A stretch of 64,000 nucleotides of DNA from assembly GCF_001874645.1 (NCBI RefSeq), contig NZ_CP017886.1, positions 2,356,001 to 2,420,000 of the forward strand. Reading direction: 5' to 3'. Source of the stretch: Pseudomonas frederiksbergensis. GTDB taxonomy: Bacteria; Pseudomonadota; Gammaproteobacteria; Pseudomonadales; Pseudomonadaceae. The notes beneath the pieces were generated by a model. It was given only the letters and a program-made list of their open reading frames with translations. It was not told the origin of the DNA and made no database searches. Of the stretch, positions 1-9,082 are shown in pieces. How positions within the stretch are numbered: the first letter of the stretch is position 1; each line of letters opens with the position of its first letter. The position numbers and the translations under genes are program-made.

Positions 1-993
1 AGCCAGGACAACCTGGCGTCGACCAAGGCCGAGGAGGCGGCGTTCAAGCGCCAGCTCGATCAGTCCAATGAGCGTTTCGACGTAGGCCTCTCGGACAAGA
101 CCGACGTACTGCAATCGCAAGCCAGTTATGACACCGCACGCGCCAACCGGATTCTCGCCCAGCGCCAGGTAGATGATGCGTTCGAAGCGCTGATCACCCT
201 GACCAACCGTCAGTACAACTCGATTCAGGGCATCGTCCACACCTTGCCGGTCCTGCCGCCAGCGCCGAACGACGCCAAGGCCTGGGTCGACACCGCCGCC
301 AAGCAGAACCTCAACCTGCTGGCCAGCAACTACGCGGTCAGCGCCGCCAAAGAGACGCTCAAGCAGCGCAAGGCCGGTCACGCACCGACCCTCGACGCCG
401 TGGCGCAGTACAAGACCGGCGACAACGATGCGCTGGGCTTCAGCAACCCGAGCGCCTTTGGTCAACCGTACGGTGGCACCGTCTCGCAAAGCTCGGTCGG
501 CCTGCAATTGAACATTCCGATCTACAGCGGCGGACTGACCAGCTCGCAGGTTCGCGAGTCGTACTCGCGCCTGGACCAAAGCGAACAGCAACGCGAAGCA
601 CTGCGTCGGCAAGTGGTGGAAAACACCCGCAACCTGCACCGCGCGGTGAACAGCGATGTCGAGCAGGTGCAGGCTCGCCGCCAGTCGATCATCTCGAACC
701 AGAGCGCGGTGGAAGCCACGGAGATCGGTTATCAGGTGGGCACGCGCAATATCGTCGATGTGCTCGACGCCCAGCGTCAGCTGTACACCTCGGTGCGCAA
801 CTACAACAACAGCCGCTACGACTACATCCTCGACAACCTGCGCCTGAAGCAGGCGGCCGGCACCCTGAGCCCGGGCGACTTGCAGGACCTGAAGCGTTAT
901 CTCAAGGCCGACTACAACCCGGACAAGGACTTCCTGCCGCCGGACCTGGCCAAGGCTGCAGCGCAGCAGCTGAAGGCTAATCCGGGTCAGTAA
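1..993 (+). CDS. tolC: TolC-family outer-membrane channel (3' part)
   Basis: The reading frame is open from base 1, so the start lies off the window; 330 codons are visible before TAA. The protein is the C-terminal part of an outer-membrane efflux protein of the TolC type. It is rich in Gln, Ala and Asn, with long helical heptad-like stretches (for example around residues 10-60 and 180-240) and a Gly/Ser-rich beta segment near residues 140-180, as expected for a coiled-coil barrel that exports drugs or type I secretion substrates. The gene converges on waaA, with a REP pair in between that may end both transcripts. The family is clear; assignment as the housekeeping tolC rests on its place next to waaA, as in other pseudomonads. 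Confidence 0.85.
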   Translation, partial: SQDNLASTKAEEAAFKRQLDQSNERFDVGLSDKTDVLQSQASYDTARANRILAQRQVDDAFEALITLTNRQYNSIQGIVHTLPVLPPAPNDAKAWVDTAAKQNLNLLASNYAVSAAKETLKQRKAGHAPTLDAVAQYKTGDNDALGFSNPSAFGQPYGGTVSQSSVGLQLNIPIYSGGLTSSQVRESYSRLDQSEQQREALRRQVVENTRNLHRAVNSDVEQVQARRQSIISNQSAVEATEIGYQVGTRNIVDVLDAQRQLYTSVRNYNNSRYDYILDNLRLKQAAGTLSPGDLQDLKRYLKADYNPDKDFLPPDLAKAAAQQLKANPGQ

Positions 994-998
994 AAAGC

Positions 999-1075
999 AA
1001 AAGATCGCAGCCTGCGGCAGCTCCTACGGAGGAACACAAATCCCGTGTAGGAGCTGCCGCAGGCTGCGATCTTTT
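999..1075. repeat. REP pair (REPIN) between tolC and waaA
   Basis: Two inverted copies of the REP unit lie at 999-1027 and 1047-1075, separated by 19 bases. Each copy carries GATCGCAGCCTGCGGCAGC or its complement and is flanked by A or T runs. The pair can fold into a long hairpin with T runs on both sides. It lies between convergent genes, a usual place for a bidirectional terminator. Confidence 0.85.
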
Positions 1076-1093
1076 TATTCGGGGCACCGCGGT

Positions 1094-2371
1094 CTAACGG
1101 TTGATCAACCGCCCCAACCCATCAAGCAATCGCTGCAAGGCGCCTTGATTGGCGCGCATCACATTCAGCCCCGCTTCTGCCATCCGCTGCGCATCGCGTG
1201 GCAGTTCGAACAGCCGCTGCACCGCCACCGCCAGCCCGTGGGCGTCATCCACTTCCTGCAACGCCTTGGCGCTGCGCATCAGCGCGGCGATCTCAAGGAA
1301 ATTGAACAGGTGCGGCCCGCTCAGCACCGGCTTGGCCAGCGCTGCCGGCTCCAGCAAGTTATGCCCGCCGCTGGGCACCAGACTGCCGCCGACAAACGCA
1401 CTGTCGGCCAAGGCGTAGAGAAACAGCAATTCGCCCATGGTATCGCCAAGCAGCACTGAGGTGCTGGCGCTGACCGCTTCACCGGTCGAACGACGGATCG
1501 TGTTGAAGCCTTGCTGCTGGCAGAGCTCGAACACCGGGTTGAAACGCTCGGGGTGGCGCGGCACCAGAATCAGCAACGCATCCGGGTGACTGGCGAGTAA
1601 TTGCCGATGAGCCGCCAGCACTACTTCGTCCTCGCCTTCATGAGTGCTCGCGGCGATCCACACCGGACGCTCGACCGCTTGCCATTGCTGACGCAACTCG
1701 GCGGCGCGCTGCAACAGCTGTGGGTCAATGCTCAAGTCAAACTTGATCGAACCGGTCACTTCGACCGTTTCCGCACGCGCGCCCAGCTGCCGAAAACGCT
1801 CGGCCTCGGCTTCGGTCTGCACCGCGAACAGACTCATTTCGGCCAGCATCGGCTGTGTCAGCTTGCCGAAACGGCCATAGCCTTTGGCCGAGCGTTCCGA
1901 GAGGCGAGCATTGGCCAGTGCCACCGGAATCCCACGCTTGGCGCACTGATGTATGTGGTTGGGCCACAACTCGGTTTCCATGATCACCGCCAGTTTCGGC
2001 TGGACCCGGTCGAGGAAGCGCGCCGCCGCACACGGCAAATCGTAAGGCAGGTAGCAGTGCTGGATGCGCGGCTCATTGGCGAACATCGCGTGAATCCGCT
2101 CGGAGCCGGTTGGCGTCATGCAGGTCACGGTGATCGGCAGCTGTGGATAACGTTCGAGCAACCCGCGAATCATCGGCGCAGCGGCGATGCTCTCGCCGAC
2201 CGACACCGCGTGCACCCAGATGCCGCCGGGTTTCATCACCGGCAAGCCGATGGAGAAGCGCTCGCCAATACGCTTGGCGTACGCCGGCGCCTTGCGCGAG
2301 CGCAACCACAGTCGAATCGCTACCAGTGGCAGCCCCAGGTAAAACAGCGCGGTGTAGAGAGTTCTATTCAT
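1094..2371 (-). CDS. waaA: 3-deoxy-D-manno-octulosonic acid (Kdo) transferase
   Basis: WaaA adds Kdo from CMP-Kdo to lipid IVA at the inner face of the inner membrane, the first step of LPS core assembly. The predicted 425 residues are the normal length. An N-terminal hydrophobic anchor (about residues 7-22) is followed by HAVSVGES, whose Glu60 matches the catalytic glutamate of the family. The GT-B C-terminal half has the sugar-nucleotide segment GGHNLLEPA. I start at ATG 2371 (MNRTLYTALF); a longer frame to 2440 adds 23 residues atypical of WaaA. The LysR gene upstream ends at 2395. Confidence 0.93.
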   Translation of the reverse strand: MNRTLYTALFYLGLPLVAIRLWLRSRKAPAYAKRIGERFSIGLPVMKPGGIWVHAVSVGESIAAAPMIRGLLERYPQLPITVTCMTPTGSERIHAMFANEPRIQHCYLPYDLPCAAARFLDRVQPKLAVIMETELWPNHIHQCAKRGIPVALANARLSERSAKGYGRFGKLTQPMLAEMSLFAVQTEAEAERFRQLGARAETVEVTGSIKFDLSIDPQLLQRAAELRQQWQAVERPVWIAASTHEGEDEVVLAAHRQLLASHPDALLILVPRHPERFNPVFELCQQQGFNTIRRSTGEAVSASTSVLLGDTMGELLFLYALADSAFVGGSLVPSGGHNLLEPAALAKPVLSGPHLFNFLEIAALMRSAKALQEVDDAHGLAVAVQRLFELPRDAQRMAEAGLNVMRANQGALQRLLDGLGRLINR

Positions 2372-2394
2372 GGCGGCGGAGTTTATCGGCTTTT

Positions 2395-3285
2395 TTAGCC
2401 GATCGCCTGCAAGTGCACGGCAAAACGCTCCGCCAACCAACGGGCCGCCGGCCCCAGCGGCTCATCACGACGCCAGACCAGTTCCACCACCAGGGCTGGC
2501 GGGGTCCATTCGCTGACCAGTTCGACCATCTGGCCTTGATACGCCGGGTACTGCACCACATGCCGCGGTAACCAGCCCCAGCCCAGGCCACGCATCAGCC
2601 ACTCGGCGAGGACGTAGAAACTGTCGGCGCGCCAGACTTGCGGGCTGGCTTGCTCACTGCCGGGATAGACGCTGGAATGTGTGGCCATCAGCAGTTGTCG
2701 ATGCTGCGACATCTGCTGGCAATTGACCTGTCCTCCAGCAGCCAGCGGATGCCCTACTCCGCACACCGTGACCATCTCGACACTGCCCAGCACCCGACGC
2801 TCCAGGGCTTCGGGAATCTGCTCGTGATAAAACAGCAAGCCCAGATCGGCCCGGCGCTCCACCAGTTTACGCGCCACATCGCCCTGAGCGGCGCTGGCCA
2901 ATTGCACTTCCAGGCTGGGAAATTGCTTGGCCAATGCTTCGAGGCTGTCGAGCACCGGCTGATAAGGCATGGCCTCATCCTGCGCCAGGCGCAGCCGTGC
3001 TTCCTGACCACGCATCAATGCCAGCGCTCGGCCATTGAGGCGCTCGCACTGCCGCAACACTTCCCGCGCTTCTTCGAGCAATGCGCTGCCGGCTTCGGTC
3101 AAGCGCGGCTGACGACCGCTGCTACGATCAAACAGGTTCACGCCAAGGTCTGCTTCAAGCAGCGCAATTGCACTGCTGACCGCCGACTGCGCCTTGCGTT
3201 GATCCCGCGCTACCGCCGAAAACGAGCGCTGCTCGGCAACGCTGACGAACAAACGCATCTGCTCCAGATTCCATTGCACACTCAT
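2395..3285 (-). CDS. LysR-family transcriptional regulator
   Basis: 296 residues. The N-terminal winged helix-turn-helix (about residues 5-64, with AVSSAIALLEADLGVNLFDR) and the periplasmic-binding-like effector domain are typical of LysR regulators. The gene is divergent from the small multidrug transporter gene, with a 103-base gap between the start codons. This suggests that it controls that gene and itself. The effector cannot be told from sequence. The same LysR/SMR pair follows waaA in P. aeruginosa as I recall it. Confidence 0.88.
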   Translation of the reverse strand: MSVQWNLEQMRLFVSVAEQRSFSAVARDQRKAQSAVSSAIALLEADLGVNLFDRSSGRQPRLTEAGSALLEEAREVLRQCERLNGRALALMRGQEARLRLAQDEAMPYQPVLDSLEALAKQFPSLEVQLASAAQGDVARKLVERRADLGLLFYHEQIPEALERRVLGSVEMVTVCGVGHPLAAGGQVNCQQMSQHRQLLMATHSSVYPGSEQASPQVWRADSFYVLAEWLMRGLGWGWLPRHVVQYPAYQGQMVELVSEWTPPALVVELVWRRDEPLGPAARWLAERFAVHLQAIG

Positions 3286-3320
3286 GGCTCAACCCATCTT
3301 CAAATCAGATAGGTAATGAC

Positions 3321-3348
3321 TTTACCCCATCTCGAAAACCTCTAAAAT
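3321..3348 (+). promoter_or_regulatory. Candidate sigma-70 promoter of the SMR transporter
   Basis: TTTACC (3321-3326), a 16-base spacer and TAAAAT (3343-3348) lie about 40 bases upstream of the SMR start. This is inferred from hexamer match only. Confidence 0.4.
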
Positions 3349-3388
3349 GCCGACCTCATCAAGCAGGCCAAAATACGAGGATCACACC

Positions 3389-3721
3389 ATGAACGCTTAC
3401 TACTACCTGGCTATCGCCATCTGCGCCGAAGTGATCGCCACCGTATCGATGAAAGCGATGAAGGGCCTGAGCACTCCACTCCCGTTGCTGCTGATTATCG
3501 TCGGCTATGGCATCGCGTTCTGGATGCTGACCCTGGTGGTGCGCACCATCCCGGTTGGCGTCACCTACGCCGTGTGGGCCGGCATGGGCATCGTGCTGGT
3601 CAGCATCGCGGCGCTGTTCCTCTACGACCAGAAACTCGACATCCCGGCCATGCTTGGCATGGCGCTGATCGTTCTGGGCGTGGTGGTCATCCAGCTGTTC
3701 TCGAAAACTGCCGGACATTAA
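3389..3721 (+). CDS. Small multidrug resistance (SMR) efflux protein
   Basis: 110 residues with four hydrophobic segments (about 4-20, 30-50, 56-78, 85-105) and the family's essential Glu14 in the first one. Tyr/Trp residues in the third segment (TYAVWAG) match the EmrE substrate pocket. Proteins of this family work as inner-membrane dimers that exchange protons for cationic drugs or, in the Gdx branch, guanidinium. This sequence looks EmrE/QacC-like, but the substrate is not certain. The start ATG 3389 has the ribosome site CGAGGA just upstream; an earlier in-frame ATG at 3347 lacks one. Confidence 0.9.
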   Translation: MNAYYYLAIAICAEVIATVSMKAMKGLSTPLPLLLIIVGYGIAFWMLTLVVRTIPVGVTYAVWAGMGIVLVSIAALFLYDQKLDIPAMLGMALIVLGVVVIQLFSKTAGH

Positions 3722-3724
3722 AAG

Positions 3725-3816
3725 AAAAGATCGCAGCCTGCGGCAGCTCCTACATTGGATAGGCGTACCCCGTAGGAGCTGCCGCAGGTTCGGGCCGCGT
3801 TCGGACGATCTTTTTT
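3725..3816. repeat. REP pair between the SMR and oxidoreductase genes
   Basis: A direct REP unit (3725-3753) faces an inverted, longer variant (3772-3816) in which the stem is extended by a GTTCGGGCCGCGTTCGGAC-type insertion before the T run. The pair can form a strong hairpin ending in six T residues and probably terminates SMR transcription. Confidence 0.75.
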
Positions 3817-3882
3817 CGCCTCATGGCTCCATCCCATGAGTCTGTATACTGCGCCTCTAGTCTTGAACGCTGAGGTCGCTGC

Positions 3883-5058
3883 ATGCCATCCGTTATTTCC
3901 ACCGACGTGCTGATTGTCGGCGCTGGTGTCGCCGGCCTCTGGCTGAACGCGCGCCTGCGTCGCCAGGGTTTTTCGACCGTGCTGGTGGAAAGTGCCAGCC
4001 TCGGCGGCGCGCAGAGCGTGAAGTCCCAAGGAATCATCCACGGCGGCGCCAAATACGCGCTGCACGGCGCGCTGACCGGCGCTTCGGAAGCGATTGCCGA
4101 CATGCCGCGACGCTGGCGTGAAGCCTTGGCCGGCAACGGCGAACTGGACCTGTCCGGTGTGCGCCTGCTGTCCGAAGCCCACTATTTGTGGTCCCCCGGT
4201 ACCCTCGCCGGCAACCTCACCAGTTTCTTCGCCAGCAAAGCGGTGCGTGGTCGTGTTGATCAGGTCAAGGGCGAGCAACTGCCGCCAGCCCTGCAAGACA
4301 AGCGTTTCAAGGGCAAGGTCTATCGCCTCGCGGAACTGGTGGTCGATGTACCAAGCCTGATCGGGCGTCTGGCCGAACTGGCCGGTGACGGGCTGTTGGC
4401 CGGGCAGAAAATCGAGCCACTGCAGGAAAACGGCGAACTGGTCGGCCTGCGGGTCGACGAGCGTGAGATCCGTGCACAGCGCATCGTCCTCAGCGCCGGT
4501 GCTGGCAATGCCGACTTGCTCACCGCCCTGGGCCTGAGCCAGCCGGCCATGCAACGTCGGCCGCTGCACATGATCATGGTCAAAGGCCCGAGCCTCAAAC
4601 CGCTGTACGCCCACTGCCTGGGCGGCGGGCCGAAGCCGCGCATCACCGTCACCACCCACCCGGCGGCCGATGGCCAATGGGTCTGGTACCTGGGCGGTGA
4701 TATCGCCGAAGCCGAAGGTGTGGCTCGCGAACCCGCCGCGCAAATCGCCGCCGCGCAGAAAGAACTCGGCAACCTGTTGCCGTGGGTCGACCTCAGCCAG
4801 GCGCAATGGGCGACCTTGCGGGTCGAGCGTGCCGAGCCACTGCAATCAGGCCTGACCCGCCCCGACAACGCCTTTCTCGCCGAGCAGGATCGCCTGCTGG
4901 TGGGCTGGCCGACCAAACTCGCCCTGGCGCCCGACTTCTCTGACCGGGTACTTGCGTCGCTGCAACGCGACGGCATCCAGCCAAACCATCCGGCTCCGTT
5001 GCCGCCCCTGCCGAAACCGCCGATGGGCCAACCTGCCTGGGAGCAACTGCTGCCATGA
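3883..5058 (+). CDS. FAD-dependent oxidoreductase of the DAO type
   Basis: 391 residues. The N-terminus has the dinucleotide-binding Rossmann signature GAGVAGLW (about residues 13-20) followed by an acidic strand end (LVES). The body resembles D-amino-acid oxidase/glycerol-3-phosphate dehydrogenase-like flavoproteins, including the SQGIIHGG segment that contacts flavin in that family. The substrate is unknown. The stop overlaps the next gene's start (ATGA), so the two are probably translated together, and the partner aldo/keto reductase suggests a shared redox pathway. A TATACT box at 3845-3850 may be the -10 element, but no good -35 was seen. Confidence 0.82.
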   Translation: MPSVISTDVLIVGAGVAGLWLNARLRRQGFSTVLVESASLGGAQSVKSQGIIHGGAKYALHGALTGASEAIADMPRRWREALAGNGELDLSGVRLLSEAHYLWSPGTLAGNLTSFFASKAVRGRVDQVKGEQLPPALQDKRFKGKVYRLAELVVDVPSLIGRLAELAGDGLLAGQKIEPLQENGELVGLRVDEREIRAQRIVLSAGAGNADLLTALGLSQPAMQRRPLHMIMVKGPSLKPLYAHCLGGGPKPRITVTTHPAADGQWVWYLGGDIAEAEGVAREPAAQIAAAQKELGNLLPWVDLSQAQWATLRVERAEPLQSGLTRPDNAFLAEQDRLLVGWPTKLALAPDFSDRVLASLQRDGIQPNHPAPLPPLPKPPMGQPAWEQLLP

Positions 5059-5864
5059 GCCAAGCCACCCTGCATGATCTGCATCGCCCGCTGGGTAGCA
5101 CTGGCCTGCTGGTTTCGCCACTGGGCCTGGGCACGGTGAAACTGGGCCGCGACCAAGGGGTGAAATACCCCAATGGCTTCCAGATTCCGGACGATGATGA
5201 TGCACGCAGGCTACTCAAGCTGACCCGCGACCTGGGCATCAACCTGATTGATACCGCGCCCGCCTATGGCCGCAGCGAAGAGCGCCTCGGCCCGTTGCTA
5301 CGCGGCCAGCGTCAGGAATGGGTGATTGTCAGCAAGGTCGGTGAAGAATTCGCCGATGGCCTGTCGCACCACGACTTCAGCGCTGCCCACACACGTTTTT
5401 CCGTCGAACGCAGCCTGAAACGCCTGGAAACCGACTTTATCGACCTGGTGCTGGTGCACTCGGACGGCAACGATCTGGCGATTCTCAATGAGTGCGAGGT
5501 CTACCAGACTCTCGCCGAGCTTAAGCGCGAAGGCAAGATTCGCGGGTTCGGGTTTTCCGGCAAGACCGTTGATGGCGGGTTGAAGGCTCTGGAACAAGGC
5601 GATTGCGCCATGATCACCTACAATCTCAACGAGCAGGCCGAGCGGCCGGTCATCGACTACGCTGCTGCCCACGGCAAGGCCATTCTGGTGAAGAAGGCTC
5701 TGGCCAGCGGTCACGCCTGCCTCAGCCCGGGTGTAGACCCGGTACGCGCCAGCTTCGAATTGTTGTTTGCGCAACCCGGTGTCGCCAGTGCTATTGTCGG
5801 GACCATTAATCCGCTGCACCTCGCCCACAATGTGGCGATCGTTGCTCAAGTCCTAGGTCATTGA
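5055..5864 (+). CDS. Aldo/keto reductase
   Basis: 269 residues with the (alpha/beta)8 aldo/keto reductase pattern. The catalytic tetrad is visible: Asp and Tyr in DTAPAYG, Lys in IVSKVG, and His in VLVHSDG. These enzymes reduce carbonyls with NADPH in the cytosol. The substrate is unknown. The gene overlaps the upstream flavoprotein by four bases and is followed after 43 bases by the next gene on the same strand, so the three probably form one operon. Confidence 0.85.
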   Translation: MSQATLHDLHRPLGSTGLLVSPLGLGTVKLGRDQGVKYPNGFQIPDDDDARRLLKLTRDLGINLIDTAPAYGRSEERLGPLLRGQRQEWVIVSKVGEEFADGLSHHDFSAAHTRFSVERSLKRLETDFIDLVLVHSDGNDLAILNECEVYQTLAELKREGKIRGFGFSGKTVDGGLKALEQGDCAMITYNLNEQAERPVIDYAAAHGKAILVKKALASGHACLSPGVDPVRASFELLFAQPGVASAIVGTINPLHLAHNVAIVAQVLGH

Positions 5865-5907
5865 ACAGCCGCCGAGGCGGCCGACCCCGACGCAAGAAGG
5901 AGCCGAC

Positions 5908-6873
5908 ATGCCGCGAACGCTCATAAGAAAGAACCCCAGCAACTTCAAGACCCTGCCGTTATACGTCGAAGCGACTCCCGAAGGCCTGAGTTATCAGGGT
6001 GTCGGCAGACCGCTGAATTTCTCCCAGACTCTGCAACGTCGGCGTCCGGTCACGGTGGCCAATCCAGAGCACTTTTCGCTGGAGCTGGCCAACCTCGGCG
6101 TCTCGGTGCGACTGACCCTGCACTGGCAGAATCGCGACTACTGGGTGCTGGTCCGCCAGCGCCGTCAGGACCGTGGCGACGTGGTGCTCAAACTGATCTC
6201 GGGTTATGTACCGGCTCACGAACTGAACCTGCCGTTGCACACAGCCATTCAGGAAATCGCCGAAGAATGCTTGCTGGAAACCCCCGAAGGCTGGCTCGGC
6301 GGACGCTTCAATGACACCTGGCTGCCAGCACCCTACGCCACCGCGCTGCATTACCGCGAGGCTCTGCCGTTTCGCCTGACGCCGCTGTCTGGTGCTGCAC
6401 GCCCGGTGCGTTGCGCCAATATGCAGTTGATCGAACGCCCACGGGCCTACGTGCATCTGCCCACGGCTTCGTTGCAGTTGATCTACGATTTGCGTCTGGA
6501 CGTGCCCAAGGAAGCCAAATCCCTGAGTCTGTTTCATGTCGATGAACGTCTTGAAGGTGATCAACTCGTCGCGCGACTGGATCGCAAGCGCCCCGACCTG
6601 TACCTGATGCCTCTAGAGGATGGCCAGCCATTGCCCGAGCTCTACACCCTGAAAAAAGATCAGCTCTACCCGGCAAGCACACGCGGACTGTATCTGGCAG
6701 AAAGTTTTGCCCGGCAGGAAGGCTGGCTGGTGCGCGAGGAGCGGATTCGCTGGAAGGACTGGCTCAGGCAGCAGGGTTTGAGCCAACCGGGCAAGGAATC
6801 TGGTTTCAGCCGATTGACCGGCAAGGCCAAACAGATACTGCGCAAGATCGTCCCGGCCAAGGCTGCCCGCTAA
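5908..6873 (+). CDS. Conserved Pseudomonas protein of unknown function
   Basis: 321 residues, soluble, with no signal peptide, membrane segment or nucleotide-binding loop that I can see. Homologues in pseudomonads are sometimes labelled as metal ABC transporter ATPases, but no Walker A motif is present here, so I do not adopt that name. A Nudix-like fragment is suggested by IQEIAEECLLETPEGW (about residues 113-128), which resembles a degenerate REXXEE box; this is weak. The start has a strong ribosome site (AGAAGGAG). The C-terminus is basic (KAKQILRKIVPAKAAR). Confidence 0.6.
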   Translation: MPRTLIRKNPSNFKTLPLYVEATPEGLSYQGVGRPLNFSQTLQRRRPVTVANPEHFSLELANLGVSVRLTLHWQNRDYWVLVRQRRQDRGDVVLKLISGYVPAHELNLPLHTAIQEIAEECLLETPEGWLGGRFNDTWLPAPYATALHYREALPFRLTPLSGAARPVRCANMQLIERPRAYVHLPTASLQLIYDLRLDVPKEAKSLSLFHVDERLEGDQLVARLDRKRPDLYLMPLEDGQPLPELYTLKKDQLYPASTRGLYLAESFARQEGWLVREERIRWKDWLRQQGLSQPGKESGFSRLTGKAKQILRKIVPAKAAR

Positions 6874-6877
6874 ACGC

Positions 6878-6923
6878 AAAAGATCGCAGCCTCTGTAGGA
6901 GCTGCCGCAGGCTGCGATCTTTT
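6878..6923. terminator. REP-derived bidirectional terminator
   Basis: A truncated REP (6878-6891) and a full inverted REP (ending at 6923) form a perfect 14-bp stem, AAAAGATCGCAGCC paired with its complement, with A and T runs at the outer edges. It lies between convergent genes (stops at 6873 and 6943), so it can terminate both. Confidence 0.8.
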
Positions 6924-6942
6924 GATCTTTGGCGTTACCGAA

Positions 6943-8367
6943 TTATTCGGTCTTGCGGATCTTCTCGACGATGGCAGTCGTCGAGCTGTTTTCCACCAAC
7001 CCCAGCACTTTCACTGTTCCGCCATAAGCGCTCACGATGTCGGCGCCGACCACTTGGTCGATCCCGTAATCGCCGCCCTTGACCAACACGTCCGGCTTGA
7101 CCTGTGTCAGGAGGTTTTCCGGAGTGCCTTCAGGGAAGCTGATCACCCAGTCCACCGCGCCCAGACCCGCCAATACCGCCATGCGTCGGTCAACACTGTT
7201 GATCGGCCGCCCAGGACCTTTCAAGCGGCTCACCGATGCATCGTCGTTGACCGCAACGATCAAACGATCGCCCTGCGCCCGCGCCTGCTCGAGGTAGGTC
7301 ACATGGCCCGCATGGAGGATGTCGAAGCAGCCATTGGTAAAGACGATTTTCTCTTTGTGCGCACGCGCATCGTCGATTGCCAGCAGCAGTTGTTCCAGCC
7401 CCAGAACACCGCGTTCGGAACCTTCTTCACGCTGAATCGCTCGACGCAACTCCGGAGCACTGATCGCCGCCGTACCCAGCTTGCCGACCACGATGCCAGC
7501 AGCCAGGTTGGCCAAGGCCACCGCGTGCGGCAGTTCTTCGCCCGCGGCGATCGCCGCCGCCAACGTAGAAATCACCGTGTCACCGGCACCGGTCACGTCG
7601 AACACTTCGCGGGCCCGTGCAGGCAAGTGCAGCGCCGGATGATCAGGGCGCAGCAAAGTCATGCCGTGCTCGCCACGCGTCACCAGCAAGGCGCCGAGTT
7701 CAAGGTCGTGCATCAACTGCGCACCCTTGCTCACCAGCTCGTGCTCATCGGCGCAACCGCCAACAATGGCTTCAAACTCGCTGAGGTTCGGGGTGATCAG
7801 GCTGGCACCGCGGTAAATCGAGAAATCCTTGCCTTTGGGATCCGCCAGCACCGGAATGCCACGGGCACGTGCGGCCTGGATCAACACCTGGTGGTTCTTC
7901 AACGCGCCTTTGCCGTAGTCAGATAACACCAGCACCTTGATGCCTTCGAGCAGGCCGTCGACTTCAGCGCCGAGCGCCAGCGCGTCGGTGGCAAAAGGTT
8001 CTTCGAAGTCGATACGCAGCAATTGCTGGTGACGACTCATGACCCGCAGCTTGACGATGGTCGGCTGATGCGCGATGCGCTGAAACAACGCACGCACACC
8101 GGCGCCTTTGAGGCTATTGGTCAGGCTGTCGGCGGCCTCGTCATCACCGGTCACACCGACCAGGGACGCCGGCGCGCCGAGCGCGGCAATGTTCAAGGCA
8201 ACGTTGGCAGCACCGCCCGGGCGGTCTTCGATTTGCTCGACCTTGACCACCGGCACCGGCGCCTCAGGAGAAATCCGTGAGGTACCACCATGCCAGTAAC
8301 GGTCGAGCATGACATCGCCGACCACCAAGACAGGGGCTTGATCGAATCGCGGCATGGACAACTTCAT
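6943..8367 (-). CDS. hldE: Bifunctional heptose-7-phosphate kinase / heptose-1-phosphate adenylyltransferase
   Basis: 474 residues, the usual length. The N-terminal PfkB/ribokinase domain carries GGAANVALN and the catalytic DVTGAGDT signature. The C-terminal nucleotidyltransferase domain begins [13 protein letters not shown] with the HxGH motif. The enzyme makes ADP-heptose precursors for the inner core transferred later by WaaC and WaaF, encoded at 60-62 kb. I chose ATG 8367 (MKLSMPRFD), the start known for the family, over an upstream one at 8385. Confidence 0.96.
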   Translation of the reverse strand: MKLSMPRFDQAPVLVVGDVMLDRYWHGGTSRISPEAPVPVVKVEQIEDRPGGAANVALNIAALGAPASLVGVTGDDEAADSLTNSLKGAGVRALFQRIAHQPTIVKLRVMSRHQQLLRIDFEEPFATDALALGAEVDGLLEGIKVLVLSDYGKGALKNHQVLIQAARARGIPVLADPKGKDFSIYRGASLITPNLSEFEAIVGGCADEHELVSKGAQLMHDLELGALLVTRGEHGMTLLRPDHPALHLPARAREVFDVTGAGDTVISTLAAAIAAGEELPHAVALANLAAGIVVGKLGTAAISAPELRRAIQREEGSERGVLGLEQLLLAIDDARAHKEKIVFTNGCFDILHAGHVTYLEQARAQGDRLIVAVNDDASVSRLKGPGRPINSVDRRMAVLAGLGAVDWVISFPEGTPENLLTQVKPDVLVKGGDYGIDQVVGADIVSAYGGTVKVLGLVENSSTTAIVEKIRKTE

Positions 8368-8470
8368 GGTGCAACCCACATACAAAATGAACAGGGGCGC
8401 GATATTAGCACAGGGTGAACGCTGCCTAGTTCGACAGCTTCAACAGGTGTGTATCACACCGCTATATTGT

Positions 8471-9082
8471 TCATTTTTTAAGCAAAACAGTCAGGACGTG
8501 CTGCACGGCGTCGGCCAGCTCGACCTCGTCGGTGTTGATTTCACAGTCCGCCTGCTGCGGTGCTTCATAAGGGCTGTCGAGACCGGTGAAGTCCTTGATT
8601 CGCCCTTGCAGTGCCGCTTGATACAAGCCCTTGGGATCGCGCCGGGCGCAGATGTCGAACGGCGTGCTGACATACACCTCAAGAAACTCGTCCGTGCGGA
8701 ACAAGGCTCTGGCCGACGCTCGATCTGCCTGAAACGGCGAAATCGCCGAGACAATCACAATCAGCCCCGCGTCGACCATCAACCGCGCCACTTCGGAAAT
8801 ACGCCGGATGTTTTCCTTGCGCGCCGCGGCCCCCATACCCAGGTCATTGCACAAACCGTTGCGCACGTTGTCGCCATCCAGCACAAAGGTGTGGCGCCCC
8901 TGCTCATTGAGCTGCAACTCGAGCGCATTCGCCAAGGTCGACTTGCCGGCACCGGACAACCCCGTCAGCCACAGGCAACAAGGTTGTTGATGCTTGAGCG
9001 CTGCTCGGGCCGAGGGTGACAACGACAATGCATAGGGGCGAATGTGCGACGAATGTACAGAAATGAACGACGACTCATTCAT
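8471..9082 (-). CDS. cysC: Adenylylsulfate (APS) kinase
   Basis: 202 residues, the length of CysC. Walker A GLSGAGKST is at residues 41-49, followed by DGDNVRNGL and the ISEVARLM helix of APS kinases; VSAISPF contains the family serine. It phosphorylates APS to PAPS, the sulfate donor. The ATG at 9082 lies inside the end of the sulfotransferase gene (8-base overlap), so the donor-making enzyme and the transferase are probably co-translated. No sulfate adenylyltransferase is nearby, so APS must come from elsewhere. The pair sits between hldE and msbA. Confidence 0.88.
   Translation of the reverse strand: MNESSFISVHSSHIRPYALSLSPSARAALKHQQPCCLWLTGLSGAGKSTLANALELQLNEQGRHTFVLDGDNVRNGLCNDLGMGAAARKENIRRISEVARLMVDAGLIVIVSAISPFQADRASARALFRTDEFLEVYVSTPFDICARRDPKGLYQAALQGRIKDFTGLDSPYEAPQQADCEINTDEVELADAVQHVLTVLLKK

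Noticed and set aside
3718..4845. 375-codon minus-strand frame
   Set aside because: Antisense to the FAD oxidoreductase gene, which has the Rossmann motif and operon context.
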